From assembly GCA_965237765.1 (NCBI GenBank), contig OZ250157.1:868001-932000 (forward strand): 64,000 bases of DNA, in the 5' to 3' direction. The notes below the pieces were generated by a model. The model ran no database searches. It was not told where the DNA came from and was given only the letters and a program-made list of their open reading frames with translations. Both the position numbers and the translations under genes were made by a program. The stretch's first letter is position 1, and every line of letters starts with the position of its first letter. Positions 34,981-42,605 of the stretch are shown here, piece by piece. Source of the stretch: WTGJ01 sp965237765 (GTDB lineage Bacteria > Chloroflexota > Anaerolineae > Aggregatilineales > Phototrophicaceae).

Positions 34981-37979
34981 CCATCGTTTGCCTAGATACC
35001 CCAATTATCCAATGGGGAGTGCTGAAATACGTGAGCAATCCGAAAGATGAAATGGCAAGAAAAACACTCATCAATAAATCAAGTTCTCTAATTGCTGAAA
35101 TCGAAAGCCGCGGCGACGATGTTATCTTACCAACGATAGTTATTGGGGAACTCTTAGTTCCCCAATACAAAAATAATCCTGAAAATGCTCTTGCTCAAAT
35201 AAATCAGGAGTGGTTGATCGCGGATTATGATTTGCGAGCAGCCAAATCATTCGCGGAAATGTTTTCCTCAATAGCGATCAGGGAAATTCTATCAGATATT
35301 AAAAAAGGTGATCCTTATGCAAGTCGCAAGAAGCTAATAGCTGACATCATGATTACTGCTACAGCACATGCACACGGCGCTACCGTCATTTGGACTCATA
35401 ACAAGACCTTCATGAGCCATATCGAATTGCCAAATGGTCTCAAAGTAAGTTTCCTTCAGGACTACGAGTTAAAACCCACTCAATCAGATCTATTCAACAC
35501 CATAATCCATAAATCTCCATCGTCTACAATACCCGTCATGACGGCAGTGCAAGCCTCATCTCCTTCTCTCCCGCAAGGCCTTTCCCCCGCCGAGGTCGCT
35601 GAGCGCCGCGAGCGTGGGCTCGATAACCGCTTCCAGGCGCGTGTCGGGCGCAGCTACTGGCGCATCTTCACCGACAACATCCTCAACCTCTTCAACATCG
35701 TCCTCTTCTCGCTGCTGCTCATCGTCGTCCTCTTCGGCGATTATTCCACTGCCTTCTTCGCCGGCTTCAGCGTCGTCACCAATTCCTTCCTCGGCATGCT
35801 GCAAGAGATGCGCGCCAAGCGCAAACTCGACCAGCTCGCCGCCCTCTCCGCCCGCAAGGTACTCGTCTGGCGCGCGGGGGAATTGTTGCGCCTCTCCGCC
35901 GATGACGTCGTGCAGGATGACCTGCTGGAAATCCGCCCCGGCGAACGCATCGCCGTCGATGGCCTCTGCATCGAATCCGACGCGCTGGAAATGGACGAGA
36001 GCCAGCTCACCGGCGAAGCGGACGCCGTCCATAAGTTGCCCGACGACGAGTTGCATTCCGGCTCTTTCTGCCTCGCGGGCAGCGGGCGGATGCGCGCCAC
36101 GCGCGTCGGCCGCGAAAGCTCCATCAACCAGCTCACGGCCATCGCCAAAATCTTCAAGCGCACGCTCACGCCCACCCAACAAACCATCCTCGCCTTCGTG
36201 CAAATCACGACCTTGCTGATGCTCGTGCTCGGGCCGATGGTCATGCTCGCCAGCACGCTCGACCAGCAATCGCTGCTGCAAACCATCCGCAACGCCGTCG
36301 TTTTCGTCACCAGCCTGGTGCCGCAGGGCCTGGTACTCGTCTCCATCCTCTCGCTCAGCATCGGCGCCATCAAAATCAGCCGCCAACGCACGCTCGTCCA
36401 ACAGGTCAACGCCGTCGAGACCATGGCCAACGTCACAGTGCTCTGTTTCGATAAAACGGGGACGATGACGCAGAACCAGCTCGCCGTGCAGGAGATCCGC
36501 CCCAGCCGCGGGCAAGAACCGGAGGCCATCGCCGCGCTGCTCGCCGCCTACATCGGCCAACTCGCGCACCGCAATGGCACGGCCGAAGCCATCCACCGCC
36601 ACCTCGAATCAGCGTCCATCACGCCCGCCCCGCTTGGCCGCAAAGCGGCGGAGACCCCCTTTTCCTCCGCGCGCAAATGGGGCGCGATCCAATTCGCAGA
36701 AGCGACCTACCTGCTCGGCGCGCCGGAACGAATCCCATTCCCCACCGCCGATGCCCAGCTGCTACAAGCGGAAGTCGAAGCCCTCTCCGCGCAGGGCCTG
36801 CGCGTGCTGGCCTTCGCTCGCGCCACCGATGCCCTTTTGCCCGCGCAAGATGAGCTCAGCGGCGAATGCGAATTGCTCGCCCTGATCACGCTATCTGACA
36901 CGATGCGCGGCGATATTGCCGAGACGCTCCAAGCTTTCACCGAACAGGGCGTGGCGCTCAAGGTAATTTCGGGCGATAGCCTGCTCACGGTGCGCGCCAT
37001 CGCGGAGAAGGCTGGCCTGTGCGACGGCCTCGCTTACGAAGGCGCCGAGCTGGATGCGCTCTCGGATGCCGAGCTGGAAACGGCCGTGCATAACGGGCAA
37101 CTCTTCGCGCGCGTGGACCCCAGCACCAAGCAACGCATCATCCAGGCCCTCAAGCGGCAGGGCGAATTCACCGCCATGGTCGGCGATGGCGTGAACGATG
37201 TGCCCGCCCTGAAAGAGGCGCACCTCGCGGTCGTGCTCAACGATGGTGCGCAAATCAGCAAGGACGTCGCCGATCTCGTCCTGCTCAACAACGAGCTGAC
37301 CACGCTGCCGCGCGCTTTTCACGAAGGGCGCACCATCACCCAGACCATCCTAGGCACGATGAAACTCTTCCTGGTGAAGACCTGCTATAGCGTCTTGGGC
37401 TTCTTCTTCGTGATGCTGATGTCCCTGCCTTTTCCGTTGACGCCGGTGCAAATCAGCTGGGTGACTTTCGGCGTCGTCAACATCCCGGCGACGCTCATCG
37501 CCTTCCGCATCCTCATCCCGGCCGCCATCCACAATTATCGGCGCGACCTGATCGATTTCGCCTTCACCTTCGGCTTCCTTGGCGCGGTGGGGATGGCGCT
37601 GGTGTATGCGGCGGCCTATCTATCGCCAGCAGCAACAGTCCAGCGATTCCCCGAAGCGAGCAGCGCGGCGGCCATCCTCATCTCGCTATTCGGGATGCTG
37701 GCCTTCTGGCACGTGCACGGGCTAGACCCCTTCGCGCGGGCCAGCTGGCGCGGGCGGGCGGGGCTTTTCCTATTGGGGATCGCGCTGGCCATCTTCACGA
37801 TCGCCGCCTTCTATATCGCGCCGGAGACCTTAGAATTCGCGCCGCCGCCGCTGCCCATCCTCGCCCTCATCGCGCTGACTTTCACGCTGGTCGCCGCCCT
37901 GACATCGCTGGGTCTACGCAACCGCCATATGACGGATCGGTTGTGGATCTTCCTGGGGTCAGCGCGGCCGCCTCGTTGA
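34977..37979 (+). CDS. Fused reading frame: PIN-domain protein running in frame into a P-type ATPase
   Basis: One uninterrupted frame of 1000 codons. Codons 1-about 175 are AT-rich and form a PIN nuclease-like domain: first acidic residue in VCLDTPIIQW (D6), a middle Glu in IVIGELLVP and the late Asp in LIADIMITATAHAHGATVIWTHN. From codon 188 on the DNA is GC-rich and encodes a complete cation pump. No stop separates them. It begins with an ATGA overlap with the preceding remnant, like a VapC-type toxin. Either a genuine fusion product or, more likely, two genes whose separating stop was lost at insertion, with the pump also made from its own start at 35538. Confidence 0.6.
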   Translation: MTIVCLDTPIIQWGVLKYVSNPKDEMARKTLINKSSSLIAEIESRGDDVILPTIVIGELLVPQYKNNPENALAQINQEWLIADYDLRAAKSFAEMFSSIAIREILSDIKKGDPYASRKKLIADIMITATAHAHGATVIWTHNKTFMSHIELPNGLKVSFLQDYELKPTQSDLFNTIIHKSPSSTIPVMTAVQASSPSLPQGLSPAEVAERRERGLDNRFQARVGRSYWRIFTDNILNLFNIVLFSLLLIVVLFGDYSTAFFAGFSVVTNSFLGMLQEMRAKRKLDQLAALSARKVLVWRAGELLRLSADDVVQDDLLEIRPGERIAVDGLCIESDALEMDESQLTGEADAVHKLPDDELHSGSFCLAGSGRMRATRVGRESSINQLTAIAKIFKRTLTPTQQTILAFVQITTLLMLVLGPMVMLASTLDQQSLLQTIRNAVVFVTSLVPQGLVLVSILSLSIGAIKISRQRTLVQQVNAVETMANVTVLCFDKTGTMTQNQLAVQEIRPSRGQEPEAIAALLAAYIGQLAHRNGTAEAIHRHLESASITPAPLGRKAAETPFSSARKWGAIQFAEATYLLGAPERIPFPTADAQLLQAEVEALSAQGLRVLAFARATDALLPAQDELSGECELLALITLSDTMRGDIAETLQAFTEQGVALKVISGDSLLTVRAIAEKAGLCDGLAYEGAELDALSDAELETAVHNGQLFARVDPSTKQRIIQALKRQGEFTAMVGDGVNDVPALKEAHLAVVLNDGAQISKDVADLVLLNNELTTLPRAFHEGRTITQTILGTMKLFLVKTCYSVLGFFFVMLMSLPFPLTPVQISWVTFGVVNIPATLIAFRILIPAAIHNYRRDLIDFAFTFGFLGAVGMALVYAAAYLSPAATVQRFPEASSAAAILISLFGMLAFWHVHGLDPFARASWRGRAGLFLLGIALAIFTIAAFYIAPETLEFAPPPLPILALIALTFTLVAALTSLGLRNRHMTDRLWIFLGSARPPR
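35538..37979 (+). CDS. Cation-transporting P-type ATPase (CtpE/Exp7-like)
   Basis: An 813-residue E1-E2 ATPase if started at the ATG at 35538, where base composition changes and a TACAAT -10-like element lies 10 bp upstream. Phosphorylation site D305 in CFDKTGTMTQN (the usual DKTGTLT has Met for Leu); actuator motif LTGEAD; hinge and phosphatase motif MVGDGVNDVPALK. Cation-site segment SLVPQGLVLVS in TM4 resembles CtpE and streptococcal Exp7, reported calcium transporters. Ten hydrophobic helices, four of them C-terminal after the P domain. The same frame extends 5' into the PIN domain. Confidence 0.85.
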   Translation: MTAVQASSPSLPQGLSPAEVAERRERGLDNRFQARVGRSYWRIFTDNILNLFNIVLFSLLLIVVLFGDYSTAFFAGFSVVTNSFLGMLQEMRAKRKLDQLAALSARKVLVWRAGELLRLSADDVVQDDLLEIRPGERIAVDGLCIESDALEMDESQLTGEADAVHKLPDDELHSGSFCLAGSGRMRATRVGRESSINQLTAIAKIFKRTLTPTQQTILAFVQITTLLMLVLGPMVMLASTLDQQSLLQTIRNAVVFVTSLVPQGLVLVSILSLSIGAIKISRQRTLVQQVNAVETMANVTVLCFDKTGTMTQNQLAVQEIRPSRGQEPEAIAALLAAYIGQLAHRNGTAEAIHRHLESASITPAPLGRKAAETPFSSARKWGAIQFAEATYLLGAPERIPFPTADAQLLQAEVEALSAQGLRVLAFARATDALLPAQDELSGECELLALITLSDTMRGDIAETLQAFTEQGVALKVISGDSLLTVRAIAEKAGLCDGLAYEGAELDALSDAELETAVHNGQLFARVDPSTKQRIIQALKRQGEFTAMVGDGVNDVPALKEAHLAVVLNDGAQISKDVADLVLLNNELTTLPRAFHEGRTITQTILGTMKLFLVKTCYSVLGFFFVMLMSLPFPLTPVQISWVTFGVVNIPATLIAFRILIPAAIHNYRRDLIDFAFTFGFLGAVGMALVYAAAYLSPAATVQRFPEASSAAAILISLFGMLAFWHVHGLDPFARASWRGRAGLFLLGIALAIFTIAAFYIAPETLEFAPPPLPILALIALTFTLVAALTSLGLRNRHMTDRLWIFLGSARPPR

Positions 37980-37980
37980 A

Positions 37981-38751
37981 CTAGCTCTGGTTGCGCCAGG
38001 GTAAATCCCAGGTGGAGAGTTCTGCCAAGAAACGATGCCGCGTCAGGTCCAGGTGCAAGGGCGTTAGGCTGGCGTAACCACGGTGCACCGCCCATAAATC
38101 CGTGCCTTCTTCATCAACATCGCCAGTGGGCGGGTCGCCGGCGATCTGGTAATAGGGTCCGTTGCGCTCGAGCACATCGTTATAAATTCGCACTCCCTGC
38201 CGGGTGAGGCGCAGGCCGCGGCTCTCCACCGCCGGCACGTTCAGGCTCAATATGGTGAAGGGCGGCAGGCCGCGCTCCAAAATGTGGCTGGCGACGTTGG
38301 CGGCCAGTTGCGCCGCGTGCGCGTATTCTTCGGGGTCATCCGATTCATCGCGGGTCAATACCTCACGTGAGACGGCCAGGGCAGGCACGCCGTGGATCGT
38401 CGCTTCGAGCGCGGCTGTCACGGTGCCGCTATAGGTGACGTCCTGGCCCATATTGGCGCCGCGGTTGATGCCCGAAACCACGAGCTGCGGCGGCCATTCG
38501 CAAAGCCCCAGGCCGCAAAGGGCGATGCAATCCGCCGGTGCGCTATTGACAGCGTAGGCCGCTTGCCCATCCGCCATAGTAACCCGCTCGACGACGATAT
38601 CGCGAAAAAGCGTCTTCTTATGCCCGCTGGCCGATTGGTTACTCGCCGGCGCGACGACCTCAACCTCCCCCAGCGGGCGCAGGGCAGCCACCAGGGCCTG
38701 CAGGCCGGGCGCGAAAATGCCATCGTCATTGGTAACGATCAGTCGAGTCAC
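37981..38751 (-). CDS. surE: 5'/3'-nucleotidase SurE
   Basis: A 256-residue SurE-family phosphatase: metal-binding DD in IVTNDDGIFAPGL (D9, D10), SNQSASGH loop and SGINRGANMGQDVTYSGTV with the metal-binding Asn. Hydrolyses nucleoside monophosphates and short polyphosphates. Starts with GTG at 38751 behind AAGGAGACTGG. Convergent with the P-type ATPase gene, ends separated by one base. Confidence 0.93.
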   Translation of the reverse strand: MTRLIVTNDDGIFAPGLQALVAALRPLGEVEVVAPASNQSASGHKKTLFRDIVVERVTMADGQAAYAVNSAPADCIALCGLGLCEWPPQLVVSGINRGANMGQDVTYSGTVTAALEATIHGVPALAVSREVLTRDESDDPEEYAHAAQLAANVASHILERGLPPFTILSLNVPAVESRGLRLTRQGVRIYNDVLERNGPYYQIAGDPPTGDVDEEGTDLWAVHRGYASLTPLHLDLTRHRFLAELSTWDLPWRNQS

Positions 38752-38855
38752 CCAGTCTCCTTTCTTATACGGAATTTATGGAAAATCATAGGCATATTGG
38801 CCTTCAATAGATAGTGGCCGCTGCAGAGGGCGGCCCCTGGAACTTGAGGGAAGCG

Positions 38856-39356
38856 ATGACCAGCGAAAGCGATTTCCGGCTCGGTTTGGTGGAAGGTAAA
38901 GAGCAATTCGCGCACGAACGTCAGCGCGCCGCCTGGGAAGAAGCCTACGCCCGCTTGCGCGGCCGCCCGCGCGAACTGGCGCCTTATCTGGCCATCGTTC
39001 AGCGCCTGCCCTGGCATACGGAGCACGAGCGCGGCCTGCGCGAGGTGCCGCTGCGGCGCATCGTCGGCAGCGTCAACCGGCCGCGCCAATTCACCGCACA
39101 CCTTCGCCCCCGCAGCGACGCGATGCGCGAACGCTGGAGCCGCGTCTACGCCGCCACCGTGGCCGCCGAAGGCCTGCCACCCATCGAAGTCTATCAATAC
39201 GGCGACGCTTACTACCTGCGCGATGGCCACCACCGCTGCTCGGTCGCCCAGGCCCTGGGCGCACGCGAAATACAGGCTTACGTAACTGAGTTGATCGGCC
39301 CGGCGCTGCCGGCAACCAGCAGCCTCGGCATGGAAGGAAGCGCCCGACGCTGCTAG
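38856..39356 (+). CDS. ParB/sulfiredoxin-like domain protein
   Basis: A 166-residue protein. The first half is helical and charged (EGKEQFAHERQRAAWEEAY); the second has the ParB-N-like core YQYGDAYYLRDGHHRCSVAQALG (about 117-139), where DGHHR parallels the DGxHR motif of ParB/Srx nucleases and CTPases. Function unknown. The ATG at 38856 follows TGAGGGAAGC. Its last codons lie within a duplicated segment shared with the upstream region of cofE. Confidence 0.7.
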   Translation: MTSESDFRLGLVEGKEQFAHERQRAAWEEAYARLRGRPRELAPYLAIVQRLPWHTEHERGLREVPLRRIVGSVNRPRQFTAHLRPRSDAMRERWSRVYAATVAAEGLPPIEVYQYGDAYYLRDGHHRCSVAQALGAREIQAYVTELIGPALPATSSLGMEGSARRC

Positions 39357-39453
39357 GATGCGGGCCGCCATGCGGGGCGCTTGCCCCCAACATAACCACC
39401 AACGAGCGCGAGGCGCCGATGCCCCAGCCTACCCTGACCATAATCCCCGGCTT
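39309..39453 (+). repeat. Duplicated junction, left copy
   Basis: From about 39327 the sequence (GCATGGAAGGAAGCGCCC..) matches 40747-40832 nearly base for base, except for a 32-bp extra piece at about 39372-39404. It spans the end of the ParB-like gene and a copy of the cofE ribosome site, start codon (ATG at 39420) and first nine or so codons; this cofE start copy is out of use and runs into unrelated sequence. See the right copy. Confidence 0.85.
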
Positions 39454-39507
39454 CGCGGGAGGTAAAACCGGGGTTGGGTATTCAATACCCCGCCGAGGCG
39501 CTCGCCG

Positions 39508-40398
39508 CTATGGCGACTCAGTCGGCTCTGGTGTGACCGAGGGAGAATGCTCCGCCTCGATCCGCCAGCGCATCCATTCGCGCGGCGCCGTGATCTCCGG
39601 CACTTCCGCCGGCTTCTCGGGGTGAGGCCAGGGGAAGCCGCAGAAACGCTGTGGTCCCTGCCAGACCACCGCGCCCCAGCCCAATTTCATATCGGTCGTG
39701 TCTTCCAGGTAAATCCATTGCAGCCCGCCATTCTCCCAGTTCGCACAGGGCGTATCCAGCGGGTAGAGCGCGGTGAACTGCGGATAGCAGCTCGAGCAAT
39801 ACACATAATCCCATAGCGCGTATTCCGGGTAGAAACTGGCAGCGCCGGTATCGGCCGGAGTCGGCAGGATCGTCGGGAAGATGACCCTGGGCGGAATGGT
39901 GGTCGGCTCTGGCGTCGGCGTGGAAGTGGGGAAGTTTTGTTCCTCCCGCCAGCGCAACCACTCGCGCGGCGCGCTCATCTCTGGCGCTTCCGCCGGCTTC
40001 TCGGGATAAGGAGTAGGAAAACCGCAGAAACGCAGTAGCCCCTGCCAGACCACCGCGCCCCAGCCCAATTTCATATCGGTCGTGTCTTCCAGGTAAAACC
40101 ATTGCAGCCCGCCGTTTTCCCAATTCGCGCAGGGCGTTTCCGGCGGGAACAATTCTGCTATCTGCGGGTAGCAATCGGCGCAATATTCATATTGTCCCAT
40201 CGCGTATTCCGGAATGAAACTCGCGTGGTCGAGATTATCTGGCGTAGGATACACTGTCGGAAAGGCGACCGTAGGCGGCACAGGCGTTGTATCCGGGGAT
40301 TCAGCGTTAACTGAATTCCCAGAATACAAATAACCATACAGCACTATCGCAACGATGGTCGCAGCCAGCCATCCAACCACCTTCGTCGTGACCGACAT
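39508..40398 (-). CDS. Membrane-anchored protein with two Cys/Trp-rich repeats, undescribed family
   Basis: A 296-residue protein: a signal anchor (about 6-26), a Pro/Thr-rich stalk, then two 128-residue repeats, each with CADC/CSSC, TPCANWENGG, DTTDMKLGWGAVVWQG and RFCGFPxPxPEKPAE. Cysteines are C73, C76, C90, C125 and C201, C204, C218, C253, likely forming two disulfides per repeat outside the membrane. The repeats are almost identical at DNA level in places (39661-39713 equals 40045-40097), pointing to recent duplication. The ATG at 40398 follows GAGGTG. It is a paralogue of the gene at 18212-18694. Function unknown. Confidence 0.75.
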   Translation of the reverse strand: MSVTTKVVGWLAATIVAIVLYGYLYSGNSVNAESPDTTPVPPTVAFPTVYPTPDNLDHASFIPEYAMGQYEYCADCYPQIAELFPPETPCANWENGGLQWFYLEDTTDMKLGWGAVVWQGLLRFCGFPTPYPEKPAEAPEMSAPREWLRWREEQNFPTSTPTPEPTTIPPRVIFPTILPTPADTGAASFYPEYALWDYVYCSSCYPQFTALYPLDTPCANWENGGLQWIYLEDTTDMKLGWGAVVWQGPQRFCGFPWPHPEKPAEVPEITAPREWMRWRIEAEHSPSVTPEPTESP

Positions 40399-40806
40399 TT
40401 CGACACCTCTTAAACTACCCACAAATCACTTCCGACCTACACCATATCCCTACACCACCTATGGTGAGGCAAATCACTTTCACCCTACAATTTCCACTGT
40501 TGTTTCCGTCACAACCTGGTTGTACATTTAGTGGTGGCATCTTGCTCACAAACAAGCTGACCATCATCAGTGCACTACAAATGATCAAAATTATCAAGGG
40601 CCAATGCCCGGCCGCGGCCTGAACCAACAGGCCACACCCCTCAAGCCACTTCGCTCCTCAAATTTCCCTTGTCCATTCGCGCTTTACCACCCGCGCTCTT
40701 TATACCGCTCATCGTTTGCTCCCGCCGCCGGCAAGCGAGAGTTCCAGCATGGAAGGAAGCGCCCGGCGCTGCTAGGATTCGGGCCGCCATCAAGCGCGAG
40801 GCGCCG
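40399..40806. other. Intergenic region, mostly featureless, ending in a duplicated segment
   Basis: About 325 bp of lower-GC sequence upstream of the Cys/Trp-rich gene in which I see no gene, followed at 40728-40806 by the right copy of the duplicated junction and the cofE start. No clear promoter. Confidence 0.6.
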
Positions 40807-40832
40807 ATGCCCCAGCCTACCCTGACCATAAC
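40728..40832 (+). repeat. Duplicated junction, right copy
   Basis: Matches 39309-39453 with one 32-bp deletion and a few substitutions; it includes the working cofE start codon at 40807. The two copies flank the Cys/Trp-rich gene. Confidence 0.85.
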
Positions 40833-41619
40833 CCCCATCGCTGCCACCATCCACGAGCGCGAATTTGACCTGCTCGCCGAGCTGGTGCGCGCGCTATCCG
40901 TCGCCGAAATTCGCCTGCGCACGGGGGATATCCTGGCCATCTCCAGTAAGTACGCCGCCATTAGCGAAGGGCGCGTCGTCACATTGGCGGAGGTGGAAGT
41001 GGGGCCGGAGGCACAGCACTTGGCCGACCGCTATGGCATCCAGCCGCAACTGGCGCAGCTCGTCTGGGAAGAGGCGGAGCATGTGTTCGGTGGCATCGAA
41101 CTGGGCTTCACGCTCAGCGCGCACCACGGCATCATCGCGCCGAACGCCGGCGTAGACCGCTCCAACATCCCCAGCGGCAAGGCGGTGCTGCTGCCGCGCG
41201 CGCCCTATCCGCTGGCGGCGGAAATTTGCGCCGCCCTGCGCGAATGGGCCGGCTGTGATGTGGGCATCGTGTTGACCGATAGCTGCCTGATGCCCGGGCG
41301 AACGGGCACGACGGGCGTGGCCGTAGCCGCAGCCGGCTTCTCGCCCGTGCAAGACGAACGCGGCCGCCCGGACCTCTTCGGCAACGCGATGACCGTCACG
41401 CAACGCGGCCTTTCCGATTCGCTGGCCGCCGCCACCCAGCTCGTCATGGGTGAGCGCGACGAAGCGACGCCGTTCGCGCTCGTGCGCGGCAGCGGCATCC
41501 CCCTCAGCGACATTCCCATCAGCCAGGCAGACGTAGCGATCGATTGGCGCGATTGCATCTACGTGCAATCGTTGACGGAGGGCTTGCTCGTCGCTACGCC
41601 AGCGACCCACCTCGAATGA
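40807..41619 (+). CDS. cofE: Coenzyme F420:L-glutamate ligase (CofE family)
   Basis: A 270-residue F420_ligase-domain protein: GDILAISSKYAAISEGRVV (about 40-58), VDRSNIPSGKAVLLP, and VLTDSCLMPGRTGTTGVAVAAAG. It adds glutamates to F420-0 with GTP, giving the redox cofactor's tail. Other cof/fbi genes are not in the window. The frame extends upstream but the ATG at 40807 starts the conserved core. The nitrilase gene begins within its stop codon (ATGA), so the two are coupled. Confidence 0.85.
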   Translation: MPQPTLTITPIAATIHEREFDLLAELVRALSVAEIRLRTGDILAISSKYAAISEGRVVTLAEVEVGPEAQHLADRYGIQPQLAQLVWEEAEHVFGGIELGFTLSAHHGIIAPNAGVDRSNIPSGKAVLLPRAPYPLAAEICAALREWAGCDVGIVLTDSCLMPGRTGTTGVAVAAAGFSPVQDERGRPDLFGNAMTVTQRGLSDSLAAATQLVMGERDEATPFALVRGSGIPLSDIPISQADVAIDWRDCIYVQSLTEGLLVATPATHLE

Positions 41620-42593
41620 AAGAGCCGACGCCCCACGCCGCCGACCGCATTCATGCAACGAGCTGCGTTCACGCGGCGATCGTGCAGGCCCGCCCCGCCT
41701 ATTATGACCTCGCTGCCAGCCTCGAGCTCGCGCTGGAATGGAGCCAGCGCGCCGCCCGCGAAGGCGCGCAGCTCATCGTTTTGGGCGAGACCTGGCTACC
41801 CGGCTACCCCGCCTGGCTGGATTATTGCGACCGCGCGGCCCATTGGGATCACGCGCCCACCAAGGACGTCTACGCCCGCCTCGCCGAGAATAGCGTCGCC
41901 ATCCCCAGCGCGGAGGCGGATCGGCTCGGCGCACACGCGCGCGATCTGGGCGTCGTCCTCGTCATCGGCGTCAACGAACGCGTCGAGCGCGGGCCGGGCA
42001 ACGGCTCCCTCTACAACAGCAGCCTCACCTACGACGCGACGGGGCAGCTGGTCAACCACCACCGCAAGTTGATGCCGACTTATACCGAGCGCCTCATCTG
42101 GGGCCAGGGCGATGGCGCGGGCTTGCGGGCTGTCGATACCGCCGCCGGCCGCCTCAGCAGCCTCGTCTGTTGGGAACATTGGATGCCGCTGGCCCGCCAG
42201 GCCCTGCACGACAGTGGCGAGCAGATCCACGTCGCCCTTTGGCCAACGGTGAAGGAAATGCACCAGGTTGCCAGCCGACAATACGCCTTTGAAGGGCGTT
42301 GTTTCGTGCTGGCCGCGGGCAGCATCCTGCTGGCGGAGGACACGCCGCCCGAGCTGACCCTGCCCGACGAGCTCGCCGCCGCGCCGCAAACGCCCGTCCT
42401 GCGCGGCGGCTCGGCGATCATCGCGCCCGACGGCGCCTATCTGGCCGGTCCGCTCTGGGATGAGGAAGGCATCTTGCACGCCGAGCTGGACCTGCGCGCC
42501 ATCACCCGCGAGCAGATGGCGCTCGATGTCAGCGGCCACTACGCGCGGCCGGATGTCTTTCGCTTTCGGGTGCGCCGCAAACGACCGCGCTGA
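41616..42593 (+). CDS. Nitrilase (branch 1, aliphatic-nitrilase-like)
   Basis: A 325-residue nitrilase-superfamily enzyme with catalytic E58 (GETWLPGYPAW), K151 (HHRKLMPTYTERLIWG) and C185 (CWEHWMPLAR). GETWLPGYP, YTERLxWGxGDG and CWEHWMPL are hallmarks of true nitrilases, which turn nitriles to carboxylates plus ammonia, rather than amidases. Natural substrate unknown. Coupled to cofE through an ATGA overlap. Cytosolic; such enzymes form spirals. Confidence 0.88.
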   Translation: MKEPTPHAADRIHATSCVHAAIVQARPAYYDLAASLELALEWSQRAAREGAQLIVLGETWLPGYPAWLDYCDRAAHWDHAPTKDVYARLAENSVAIPSAEADRLGAHARDLGVVLVIGVNERVERGPGNGSLYNSSLTYDATGQLVNHHRKLMPTYTERLIWGQGDGAGLRAVDTAAGRLSSLVCWEHWMPLARQALHDSGEQIHVALWPTVKEMHQVASRQYAFEGRCFVLAAGSILLAEDTPPELTLPDELAAAPQTPVLRGGSAIIAPDGAYLAGPLWDEEGILHAELDLRAITREQMALDVSGHYARPDVFRFRVRRKRPR

Positions 42594-42605
42594 AACAGCG
42601 GCCCG

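Noticed and set aside
35538..37979. KdpB or copper-type P-type ATPase
   Set aside because: No N-terminal metal-binding CxxC, no CPx motif in TM4 and no kdp neighbours; TM4 PQGLVLVS and four C-terminal helices fit a CtpE/Exp7-like pump better.
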